Positions 25,001 through 34,221 of a DNA stretch of 64,000 nt are shown piece by piece. The notes beneath the pieces were generated by a model that saw only the letters and a program-made list of their open reading frames with translations, did no database searches and was not told the DNA's origin. Origin of the DNA: Balanoglossus misakiensis. Lineage: Eukaryota > Hemichordata. Location of the stretch: NCBI GenBank assembly GCA_040954595.2, contig CM082583.2:7874001-7938000 (forward strand). Reading direction: 5' to 3'. The translations under genes were made by a program, and so were the position numbers. Position 1 is the first letter of the stretch. Each line of letters starts with the position of its first letter.

Positions 25001-27463
25001 GCTTTACTATTGTGCATTCCTTGTACAGACTCACCTGTTCGAGCTGGAATCAGGTTTGACTGATGACGGCTACAGCAATATTTACTACAAGAACCAAACG
25101 CTGTGCGAGACAGTTGGTGGCAATCCATGTCCAGTACTTACAATTACGTCATATCCACTCTCAAGAGACAAAGAAGGCATAGAACAATTCAGTAAGTTCT
25201 GTTATTGTATCGTCAGGGCAGTGTAGTAGTCAGATAGCAAATGCCACATAGTCCAGGGGTCATAGGTCACAATGGGTAACCTTTGCCCTGTAGTGACCTT
25301 TCCTGGAAAATTTTATATCAGTGTAACACTCACTGTTTCCTCCATTGTTCTTGAAATCATTTTCATAAATCCAACAGCTTGGATTTCAGACATGGTAAGC
25401 TATGTCATAATGAACAAAAACATTTGTTACAAGGTGATGGATGGTTCCTTAAAATTTTGTTCGTTTTATTTTCTTTCCACAGGAAGTCGCCCGTACATCT
25501 TTTTATCAGGGCGTGTCCATCCAGGTGAAAGCAATGCATCATGGGTAATGAAGGGCTCTTTAAATTTCCTAATGAGTCGCCATTCCACAGCCCAGGCATT
25601 ACGTGACGTCTACATCTTTAAGATTGTTCCCATGCTAAACCCTGATGGTGTCATCAATGGAAGGTAATTATTTTTATGTTGTAAAGAAGAAAGGAAACCA
25701 CTATTATAGTCAGTCAAACACATTGATTTGTTTTGCAATCTGATCCAATATGGCTGCCAGACAGCCTATTTTATACTTTTTAAAATTCTGATCCATTATT
25801 CAGACATATCTGGATCAATTCCATTCACACAAAGATAATGTACCATGACATCACATATTTATATGCATGGGGCTATTTTATTGACAGTGCCTTCTAACTG
25901 GAAAGTGTGCAAATTGTTGCCTTTTATATTGCCCAAATACCTGAATGAAATATATCACAGAATATTAACTGAAATAAACTTGATGTTTTACTCTGCCATG
26001 TCTTGCAGCCATCGCTGTTCATTGAGCGGTGAAGACTTGAATCGGCGCTGGCTGGACACGAGCTCAGCTCTCCACCCAACAATCTATCACTCCAAGGGTC
26101 TCTTGCAATATCTACAACTAATCAACAAGTCGCCACTGGTGTACTGTGACTACCACGGGCATTCTCGTCGGAAAAACGTCTTCATGTACGGCTGCAGCAG
26201 TGCCTTATCGTATTTGGCCGAAGACAATGCTACTGTTTCTAGTGGAAGCTCTGGATCCAGGGAAGATACCAGCTACAAGGTATATGGTGCTCTAGTTTAT
26301 TTGTCTCCACAGCTGTATGCTAACAGGTTTTAAAACATAAATTTCAAGACCCGACAAATTGATTTCCTGAAAGTCATTTCTCATTATGATCTTTGTACTC
26401 CAAACAGACTCTCCCCAAACTACTGTCCAACTCCCCAGCCTTCTCGCTCAACAACTGCAGTTTTGTGGTGGAGAAGTCGAAAGAAGCGACGGCCCGTGTG
26501 GTGGTCTGGAGGGAGATTGGCGTCTCACGCAGCTATACCATGGAAAGCACATATTGCGGTTGCGATCAAGGCCCGTATAAGGTAAGGCCACAAGGTCAAA
26601 GAAAGGGTTGAATCGGTTAATGGATAACTGGGCATGCTATGCGCTAATCATGAATAAAAGCAGAACTGGTAAACTTTTGAATATTGTGGTTTCAGATAGA
26701 ATTCCGATTTCCCTCAGTGGGTTTATTATTTCAGTGTTAAAGGGAATGAACACCCAGTGTGTACAATGTAAATCACGAAAATCAGATTATGCAACATTTT
26801 GAGTATTGTTAATGATTTTTCGAACAGGCAAAGCTCATTCATCCAATATCTGTTACAGGGTTATCAGATTGGAACACGGGAGCTGGAAGAAATGGGGCGC
26901 AAGTTCTGCGAGGCCTTGCTGAAACTGAAGAGGACAGGACAGCACATGAGACAACCGTCCAGTTCCAACAGCCTGACAACACTAGCAGCGCAGTCTGCTG
27001 ACAATGACAGGTATAGGAACAATTGTTTGCTTTTCGCTGGAGACATGAAACAGTTGCATGAAGGGCATGCATGTAGACTGATGCGACCATTGTACCAGGG
27101 AAATGTTGAGCCCGGGGTGCCTGGAGAGTCCTGGGACTTCTGGATGACTTTAGAGCGAATAAATCCTGCAGACGCATCTTGACCGTAACACGACTTCGTT
27201 TCGATTTCAGCTTCGAAGGAGACACTTGCGAGAAAACGCCACAGCAGCAGGGCGTCAGAATCGGAAGTGGCGGTTCTGCCAGTTTCCGCGACAACAGTAA
27301 CGAGGACCCCGTCAGCGACGACGAGGAGAGCGAAGAGGACGAGGACGAGGAGGAATTCGACGAGGATTTCGAAGTCTATCAGCCGGTGGAGAGCCAGGAA
27401 CCAGAAGCAGAACCGACCAAAGATGATGCGGAGGGGGAAGCGATATACGAAGGAGATGGATGA
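4023..27463 (+). CDS. AGTPBP1: Cytosolic carboxypeptidase 1 (tubulin deglutamylase, CCP1/Nna1), complete
   Basis: The enzyme removes glutamates from polyglutamylated tubulin and C-terminal gene-encoded glutamates in the cytosol, on axonal and ciliary microtubules. Coding exons: 4023-4066, 11447-11565, 14970-15037, 15386-15590, 15882-16013, 17251-17344, 17446-17483, 17770-17916, 18112-18186, 18321-18476, 18720-18793, 20470-20583, 20751-21616, 21813-21848, 23481-23645, 23838-23928, 24159-24315, 24527-24759, 25029-25191, 25483-25663, 26009-26279, 26408-26581, 26859-27010, 27211-27463. All introns are GT/AG, phases agree throughout, and the total is 4008 nt (1335 residues; human is about 1226). 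Order: ARM-like helices (about 16-360), acidic stretch (360-410), Ser-rich linker (450-650), conserved GHVPPP/GVQR block, CCP N-domain (about 790-955), M14 peptidase (about 960-1220), acidic tail. Start choice: the sequence from the second Met ([12 protein letters not shown]) resembles the vertebrate N-terminus. The tail faces the tail of Trk. Confidence 0.95.
10690..10869 (+). promoter_or_regulatory. Candidate internal promoter of AGTPBP1
   Basis: Within about 35 bp lie a CRE-like TTACGTCA (10693-10700), a perfect E-box CACGTG (10707-10712) and TATATA (10721-10726), about 145 bp upstream of the ATG at 10870. A short (GA)n run follows at about 10804-10815. The arrangement is promoter-like and the surroundings are CpG-richer than the rest of the intron. 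This is inferred from motifs only. Confidence 0.33.
10870..10913 (+). CDS. AGTPBP1: AGTPBP1 alternative first coding exon
   Basis: ATG in a good context (A at -3, G at +4) opens a 44-nt segment reading [14 protein letters not shown] plus two bases (ag) before a GTCAGG donor. It has the same phase (2) as the exon at 4023 and also joins in frame to 11447, reading [11 protein letters not shown]. It lies 533 bp upstream of the shared second exon and just downstream of a TATA/CRE/E-box cluster. It would replace the basic N-terminus with an acidic one. It could be an alternative promoter product or a false exon; transcript data would decide. Confidence 0.5.
11447..18476 (+). CDS. AGTPBP1: AGTPBP1 ARM-like N-terminal domain exons
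   Basis: Nine exons (11447-11565 through 18321-18476) encode about residues 16-359, a run of amphipathic helices aligning with the vertebrate CCP1 armadillo-like region. Landmarks in order: [13 protein letters not shown] (14970-15037), [11 protein letters not shown] (15386-15590), [20 protein letters not shown] and [15 protein letters not shown] (15882-16013), [11 protein letters not shown] (17446-17483), [20 protein letters not shown] (17770-17916), [16 protein letters not shown] (18112-18186), [17 protein letters not shown] (18321-18476). The human protein has matching segments such as DWHRHDNRHRN and [16 protein letters not shown]. In CCP1 this region is thought to shape substrate handling. 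The exon at 17446-17483 is only 38 nt. Confidence 0.92.
12006..12170. repeat. Diverged local duplication in AGTPBP1 intron 2
   Basis: Two related segments about 107 bp apart share the order CTGTTTCT, then TGAAT, then a TTAAAATT(T/C)C core followed by ACCACAGAAA. Copies lie at about 12006-12060 and 12113-12165. Divergence is moderate. It looks like an old tandem duplication; its function is unknown. Confidence 0.4.
14653..14834. mobile_element. MITE-like element with TTAA flanks in AGTPBP1 intron 2
   Basis: A 182-bp segment begins AGGTATACAATCA and ends with its inverted complement TGACTGTATACCT (one mismatch over 13 bp). It is flanked on both sides by TTAA (14649-14652 and 14835-14838). TTAA target duplications are typical of piggyBac- and Kolobok-type DNA transposons. 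There is no internal coding frame, so it is non-autonomous. It carries an RFX X-box-like motif GTTTCCATGGTAAC at 14788-14801. It lies in the intron between 11565 and 14970. Confidence 0.6.
18720..21616 (+). CDS. AGTPBP1: AGTPBP1 acidic/Ser-rich linker exons, including the large exon
   Basis: Exons 18720-18793 and 20470-20583 carry Asp/Glu runs (for example [17 protein letters not shown]) and the conserved [17 protein letters not shown] block. The large exon 20751-21616 (866 nt) encodes a poorly conserved Ser/Thr/Arg-rich linker, then a conserved end: [38 protein letters not shown]. The linker keeps CSLP and a second short acidic block but otherwise shows little similarity to vertebrate CCP1. 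This exon is strikingly C+G- and CpG-rich relative to the introns. The linker is probably disordered and phosphorylatable (many RSS, SAS and KSQN patches); that is inference. Confidence 0.9.
21813..21848 (+). CDS. AGTPBP1: 36-nt cassette microexon of AGTPBP1
   Basis: A good acceptor (TTGTTTTAG) and a GTAATT donor bracket 36 nt reading [12 protein letters not shown] when joined (phase 2 on both sides). Because the length is a multiple of three and both junctions are phase 2, skipping it joins GGVQR directly to [10 protein letters not shown], as in the vertebrate protein, where I recall VQR being followed directly by TKIAQDIERL. It adds a basic, Ser/Thr/Tyr-containing 12-residue insert just before the CCP N-domain. 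It is probably alternatively spliced; a false exon is possible. Confidence 0.55.
24159..27463 (+). CDS. AGTPBP1: AGTPBP1 CCP N-domain, M14 carboxypeptidase domain and acidic tail
   Basis: Exons 24159-24315 and 24527-24759 encode the CCP-specific N-domain ([52 protein letters not shown]). Catalytic features follow: zinc motif RVHPGES with His1005 and Glu1008 (25483-25663); NPDGVING across the next junction; GEDLNRRW with Asn1064-Arg1065, the usual substrate-carboxylate binders, and the third zinc ligand in CDYHGHS (His1102) (26009-26279); and SYTMEST with the catalytic Glu1189 (26408-26581). All expected active-site residues are present, so the enzyme should be active. The last exon (27211-27463) is a long Asp/Glu tail ending at TGA 27461-27463. 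Residue numbers are from my model. Confidence 0.95.
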
Positions 27464-28670
27464 GGATGCGTTACCATGGTTACCATGGGATGCGTCAAAG
27501 GGGAGAGGAGTTTTCTCTGCTGATGACAAAGCAGGGACAGCGTGACCGCTGTGCAATGGTCACTTGCCAAAGAAGACTACTGTAACCTGAATAAGTCAAA
27601 GACATATCATGTTGTGCGTTGTGGGTCGCATGTAGTCTTGGTTTTCGGGAGACATGCCTGCTCACACAGTGGACATTGTTTATTCGTATTTACTTATTGT
27701 ATGTGATGTACAATCTTCTAACTTGTAGCATTTGAAACAACAGAGTATAGGGCTGTAATATTTTTTGGTGTGATGGATTTGGTGGCGGATGGCACACAGA
27801 GTTCCTAAAATGGCATTGTACATATTGATTATTTCAGAACATGTCTGACAGTGGCAATCACTTCTCAGGGATAATTTAGCTAGATTGATGAAGTGGTAAT
27901 AATTCTTTGTGGTGGGAATCTTTTTTTTTTTATCGTTAGTTTGGTCCATTCTGGAGCTTCGTCACTTGGCAGTGTCAAATCTCGCAATGATACTTTTGTG
28001 TTGATATGACCCTTCCTCTTCAACACTATGGGTTTTTTGCATCTGCAGAGTCAGATTTGTTGGAGTAGAATATTTTGATGTACTGATTTTTCAGTGAAGT
28101 TGGACAAGGAGGGGATTCTTTCTAATAGAGTCACAGCTTTGCCCTATTCAAACTTAATTTTATATTGAGTACATGGCTCTATTCGCTAAGAATGTTTTGT
28201 TCAGCTAAGTTGGTTTGTATTAGTTTTTATAAGTGTTTTCTTAATAAATATGAAATATGTTTGTTACATTGTGTACCATGTACACAGAACAAATTGTGAT
28301 TACATTTCGAGGTTGAATTTACATTGAAATCTCCAAAAATGTAAATAATTCATCAAAGGCGAGATTTCTTCAAAAATACATATCTGATATAAGCAATGAA
28401 TGTGTCAAGCTGAATCTTGAATCAAACATCAAATAAAAACGAGCAAATGGAACAAGTTAGACCCACTGTTACATTTATAGAAATATTTTGTACATTATTT
28501 TATGTTCTCACTCCAAAGTAACATTTCTGTGCAATGTTTTCACATGGTCACCATAGTTACATAGGATAGGACAGAGCCGTGCAAGCCTTAACTGCCAAAG
28601 TTTTGTGATAGGCATATCCAATCCATACACACATTATTTGTGCATTGTTCAAGCATACTGAATAAAGCAA
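27464..28670 (+). other. Probable 3'UTR and poly(A) sites of AGTPBP1
   Basis: Non-coding sequence follows the stop at 27463, beginning with a near-palindromic GTTACCATGGTTACCATGG patch (about 27470-27488). AATAAA signals occur at 28243-28248 and 28661-28666, and an AAATAAA near 28433, giving a likely 3'UTR of about 0.8-1.2 kb. Confidence 0.5.
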
Positions 28671-29636
28671 AAACATATTTTAAGCAACGAGGTATCATGC
28701 ATTGGTTATGACTTTAAAGAAGATTTATCCCATTCGTTTTTGCTCCATCGTATTTGTTGGAAATAACCAGACAGCATTTTTTTGTTCCCATTTCCAAGCT
28801 GGCTGTGCCTTTAGCAGTGATTCATGCAAAATGAATACAAGGCAAAAAAGAGGCCCAATAATTGGATATGCCAGATAACGTGCCATGGTTTGGGGTTGTG
28901 TACTGTTATGCTTTATTTGCCACAAATTGTTAACAGGTGTGAGAATTAATATTTTTGTTTTATTTCATTAATAACATCCTCGGAGAGTGATAATCACGAG
29001 GTTGTGCATGCTTTTACCAAGTGGTGCTTTGCTGTAAATGCTAACATGTTTTTAGAATATTTTGACTTACAAATCGTACAATCACATGAAATGCCAAACA
29101 TTATTGAAAAGAGCCAAAGTTGATTTAAAACTTCTTTTTGCTTTGTATACGTTGTCTCTTTGCTACAGTTGTCATAGTTTGTGAAATTTGCATGTCATAC
29201 TGAGACTGCTCTGTTTGTACTTATCACAAGCAGGTGATCGTTTGTTGATTATCTGTGATTTTTATTCGGAAAATGTCTAAAGTTTGGTAAATACATGTAG
29301 CATCAAAGGGGTGCCAAGATTTTTTCTGCTGTAAAGTCTGGTCATGTTCTACGATTATTAAATAAATTAATTATAAACATACAGATAATGCTTTGTTGGA
29401 TTGATGATTTCCTTGTGGGTGTTATAGGCCTTCTGACAGAAACTGTTCGTTCGTGAACCAACATTTGAATTTACTGATTGCCATGAGATGCCTACAAAAA
29501 CATGACCAACGACACTTAACTATTCCTCGTGTCTGTGACTTCGGCCAACAAAAACAAAAAGAACACACATTCAGTTTTACGAACATATATTTTCCAGAAG
29601 CATACATGTTTTAAGACGTTTTTACATGAATAATAA

Positions 29637-29828
29637 TTATACTATCAAGTATATTATCAAGTAGATGTCATTCACAATGCAGACATCACAGAGAACACCG
29701 TCGCCCTGGGCCTTATCACGGATGACCTCCAGGATAGCCTTCTTGATAATCTCCTGATAAAACAAGACGTCATACACCGAGAGATATTTCAGGTGTACTT
29801 CCTTGCCACAGGGAAATCGGATATATTT
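29637..29828 (-). other. Unidentified coding-like segment, minus strand
   Basis: A stop-free minus-strand frame of 63 codons ends with TAA at 29637-29639 and has no in-frame ATG. Its core at 29661-29753 (31 codons, from GAG to TAC) follows a possible acceptor TTTTATCAG and has no codon ending in A, unlike the A+T-rich surroundings and unlike the plus-strand reading. The core reads like a charged amphipathic helix followed by a Cys-containing hydrophobic strand (AILEVIRDKAQGDGVLCDVC). I do not recognise the family. It could be a terminal exon of a small gene, a pseudogene fragment or chance. A minus-strand AATAAA equivalent lies at 29261-29266. Confidence 0.3.
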
Positions 29829-30641
29829 CTATTAGCAGCTCGCTAAATCTCTCTGGAGCTGTGACTTTCATGACTATGTTATATTAAAAGCGTACGTGAC
29901 AACAGATGTGTTTTGACGTAATTGCTGGAGGCGCCACAAGGTATCAAAATGGCTGAGACACCTCAAAGGCAAGGCACAAGCATCAACACACGCCAACGTT
30001 TATCCATACACAAATCTTATCCAGCCTAAGTGTGTGAGAGAGAGAGAGGGATTAATCTTAAACGTGCTTCCATTGGAGTAGATCCATCAAGCTTTTAAAA
30101 GCATTCAAATTTCTCTGTTCTGGATCAGCTTCTTTTTTATCTTAACATGCGACAATTTGTGCTAAAAAATCCTGCCAACCCAGGCCCTGGCCTATGGGCT
30201 CACCAACATTCTTTGCCAGACCAGACTTCGCACGCCCCCACCCCCATTCTCTTCTAACAACCTGTACTTTACTGGGAGAGGTGACCAGTCTCATTTTCCT
30301 TCTACTTTTAGAATTATTTGGTTCTCTCACTCTTTGCCTTAACTCTTTTAAAGCTTTGTACCTTGAGCCTGGCAATTGTTTTAGCAGAAGAAAGTTCAAG
30401 ACGTGCCTGAAATTATTTTAATTCAGCCAACCCGTCAAACACTAGGTATGTCCCCCGCCTATGGGCATTATGAGTGGCGCCCCCAACGGACAAATCCCTC
30501 TGTCAAACTCACCACTGGAAAAAACACTATCACCCGGGAAATAAAGTCGATATTAAATGTCACAGCACTCTGATCACTATGTGGAGCTACTATATTCGTT
30601 CCAGTGACCTGGTAAGGAGTACCATGCCCAGAGAGTGACTG

Positions 30642-30905
30642 TCACGAAAATATCGACTTTCTGCTGAACCATGCAAAGTTCGATTGCTGATGCCAGTGAT
30701 GGGCAATTCTACAACAGGAACAATGAAAGTTCTGGGAAATATCCGGCGTCGTCGCACCAGTAACCAACTCAGAATATAACGGGAGAAACACTAGCTCTCC
30801 TGGTACAACCAAAGATCTACGGTTGAAATGTTCCTTGCGACTTCTGATGTCTTTATCGTCCACCAGGCGTGCCAATCCAACGAGAGAGAACTTTCCATCA
30901 TGGCG
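30642..30905 (-). other. Second unidentified coding-like segment, minus strand
   Basis: A minus-strand frame of 87 codons is open between a TGA at 30906-30908 and a TGA at 30642-30644. It has no in-frame ATG, and its codon use looks balanced. Its translation includes DDKDIRSRKEHFNRR, LVVPGELVFLPLYSELVTG and a Cys/His-rich end (CSCCRIAHHWH). A perfect CRE palindrome TGACGTCA (30918-30925) and two ATGs in another frame (minus strand, 30896-30901) lie just upstream, so this could be a promoter-proximal exon of a small gene, perhaps the same one as the segment at 29637-29828. No family is recognised. Confidence 0.22.
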
Positions 30906-31280
30906 TCATAACGTGCATGACGTCACCACACAAGAATGCTGGGAAATTTTTTTTTGTTTTATGATTTGATCTATATTAAGAGTGCATGCTCATTTAAATG
31001 TGACAAAGAACAGATAAAACATACGTTTATATTGATTACAGAAACAATACAGGTCTAAAACAGTAAGGAGATGTCTAGACCCTCTCACAGCCCACGGTTT
31101 GCTATAACAAGGCTTTTCACTCACTCGCCCTCAACCGTTTAGCAAAGGAGAAGCACCATGTGATTTTGCATTGTTTAGAAAAATATCACACTTTCTGGAC
31201 ATGAATTTACAATTAATTTTTGCAATTTCCACACGCACCAAAATCCCACTGACTCAAGAAATATAAACCACAGGACACAC

Positions 31281-34221
31281 TCGTGCAGTTTGTGAATTAT
31301 TTATTTTATACATGACCCAACATAAAATCGGATACACTTTACTGTCACTTAAAGTTGTGTACTTTATTTTTCTTTTATTGGTACATGTACACATATAACA
31401 GGATATTGGAAAAATGAGATTAATATATTTATATATATATTAGAGCTAATGACAATATTACACACGATAAAAATATATTCATTGCAACTTTTGAGTCGAG
31501 AGTAAATGCTATTTGACTTCGCAAACAATACATACTACAGGGCTTTAAAACTGTTATTATCAGAGACAGGACGGGACCCATCAAGTAAAATGGGCAATGA
31601 AAAACCTGACAATTCATTCAGTAGAATTTGCAGACGGTCAATAAAATAGCTATAACGCAGGCGATTGTACCATCACCCGGCTACTGGATTTCTACCGCGG
31701 TTGCAAACGGGGTGGTGAAAATATCAACAATGAACACTTGTATTCATTACACAAATGTTTGAATCTAAAGATCGGTGCTTGTAGCGATGAAGTTAGAATG
31801 TCGAGTGAAAAACGCGATGCCTATTCGTTCGATGGTCCGCAAAAGAGAGTTGACAAAAAATAACAGCTCAACCGGCATCGAGGCGAAACAAATAGTTGAC
31901 CAACACAGTCATTGTTTTGGCAATACACTTGCTTCAGAAACAAATCTTTAAAAACGTGGACTTGTTTTGAGAAATTTAACTGAGTCAATTTGCATTAAAA
32001 GCATTTTGAGATGTAGAACAAAATAGAAATCATGCCGCATGGGAACACTTTCCAAAATTTATAATAAAATGAAATGGTGAGTTGTTATTAAAACTGTATT
32101 AAAACTGTTCGCTACAAAAATAAATTTAAAATCCGTATAATTTTTAAAGCAAAAGCCGGTTTAACATGCGGTCATTGTAGGTCAGTTGGTCCTACACACG
32201 TTGGTCATTTACTCCTGTGGAGATCCATATAAGAGCACCACTTCATCTTATCCATCGAATCCTACTTCAATCATCACATGTTTTTTTCTATTGTGGCTCC
32301 GAGTACGTTTGCCGAAGTTTTAAGTTTGATCCAGTCACGACATTTTTCCAAAAATGACAGATATTTATACATGTAAAACACAAATGTTACATTACAAAAT
32401 CGTCTTGTTAGGGATTATTTTACTCAAACAACACCAGGGGCCGGCAACTGACAAAGCGTCTTGGGAAAATAGGTGTACATGTAGATAACGAGAGTTCAGT
32501 CAAAGGTCACCCTGTTGCAGAAACAACGAAAAAAGCACAGTCCTATGATTGATGAGGTAGATTTCTACTAGTCTCTTCGTTTAAATAGATCACATTTCTA
32601 TATAATAGATTAGCTATTCAGTTTTACAAATTTCTGAAGATAGGAACGTCGCCCGCAACGCTGTCATGTTTTTATAGACGTTTTGTGTGAACAGACACAT
32701 AAAATCTGTACAATTTTTTTTTGTCTTTTTAAAATCCTATGTACACCACGACTGAACGTTAAGTCCACCTTTCACTGCTCCTTCGATCCGAATGATGACT
32801 TCGCACATGGACAGTCGATGTTGCTGACTATGCGACCACACACATCATGGCTGATGGCGTACGGCACTAAAGGCAGCCGTACAAACATGATCCGCCATGA
32901 CGGCCATGCGCGTGCAACCCGTTTACCCAGTTCAAAACTCTTCATGTTGAAACGAACAGAAAGAAAAATGCACAAGAGCATTTAAACATATACATATCTA
33001 GTATTGGTGTTTCAAATTGTCACAGTGATAGAATTCAAACGACGTCAACAAATACAGCACGTTGTGACGGACGAACTAGGCGGGAAAATATTACAGTTGT
33101 GTCACAGATAAGAAAACTTTCTCAAACAAGGGGGTAAGAAGGTTCAAGTAGTTTTGGCGTCTCTCCCTTCCTCGACACATTTAAAGACAAAATATCAAGT
33201 TACACCTGTTAACTGATAGCAAAATCTTCAAAACATTGTACTCCAAGTCGAAGAAAAATGATAATTATACTTTCTCAAAAGTTGTGTCTACAAAAACAGG
33301 GTGCTGCGCTCGACAGAGGTCATCCGAGTTTAAAACACAGGAAGCGTTTTTCTGGCACAAAATCTTTGCTGACTGGCGACGCGGAAACAAGAAAAGGCAG
33401 TCTCTACGTAATAGGCTTTCTTTGTTCCCGGCCATGGAACTGTATCTTCTTCGATCAAGCCTTGTATATATCGCTCAACACACTCAATATTTTTTTCCAC
33501 ATTCTGTAATTGCAATCTACCTGCAAATGACCATGCCACTCTCCTGTAAATAATCTGTGACAAATGAACGTCAAACTCTACCCAGACAATTCCCAGTAAA
33601 TGCATTCATTTGTTGGACAGATTCATGGTTGACACATTAGTGACATACAATCTGATCGTGTGAATATTGTCGAGTTTGGCTGTACAAATTCAAGCCCATC
33701 GCTTCTCCCTTTCAGACACATATACATTTTTTGTCGTCATACAAAAATATTTTACATTTACAATTTCTACTCTTAGTGGTGATTATATTACACAGACATG
33801 TCAGATAGGACTATTAATACAAACGATTTATGGTATATGTTATCAAAATCAAGTTGTCTGTTGTTGTTTTCAGCTGTCCAAACGCTCGCAAGCACAAGGT
33901 TAAGGAGTATTTGAAACCCCTTCCAAAAAAATAAATACAAGGGCAAACCTAACCTGAACCATATTCCGAAGACGGCTAAACGTCCACTGGTCGTCAGAGA
34001 AACCATATTTCCAACTTGATTGACATGACAATATAATGGCATAACTATGTAAAGAAATTTACACTTTGTGACATTCCTTGATAAGCACCAAAAATCTGTA
34101 CAAACGCAAGGTTTTTTTTGTCGAAAAAAAGTCTCTTGCGGTCTCTTGAAAGGAAGGCAGATTGCCTTTTGAAATCTCCACACACGCGCCTGCAATAAAT
34201 CAACTCCCTCCCGACGCTCCA
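31281..34221 (-). other. Probable 3'UTR and poly(A) sites of the Trk gene
   Basis: Downstream of the Trk stop (34222-34224) no coding frame is supported. The first closely spaced minus-strand AATAAA signals (TTTATT on the plus strand) are near 31300, 31363-31368 and 31374-31379, suggesting a long 3'UTR of about 2.8 kb. Long 3'UTRs are common for neuronal receptor genes. The boundary is inferred. Confidence 0.35.

Larger units (their letters stand above)
28671..31280. other. Spacer between the AGTPBP1 and Trk 3' ends
   Basis: Mostly A+T-rich sequence with a CpG-richer island at about 30140-30940. Apart from the two unidentified coding-like patches and a (GA)n run (about 30034-30048), I see no supported feature. 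An ATG in good context at 29949 (AAAATGGCTG) opens only an 18-codon frame. Confidence 0.4.

Noticed and set aside
26839-27556. Minus-strand frames of 151 and 230 codons opposite the end of AGTPBP1
   Set aside because: They mirror the C+G-rich acidic tail exons; Asp/Glu codons read backwards give stop-poor Leu/Phe/Val-rich frames.
30142-30421. Pair of opposed frames resembling the end of a retroelement ORF (FKALYLEPG and the like)
   Set aside because: No reverse transcriptase or endonuclease motif, and too short to support a LINE remnant.
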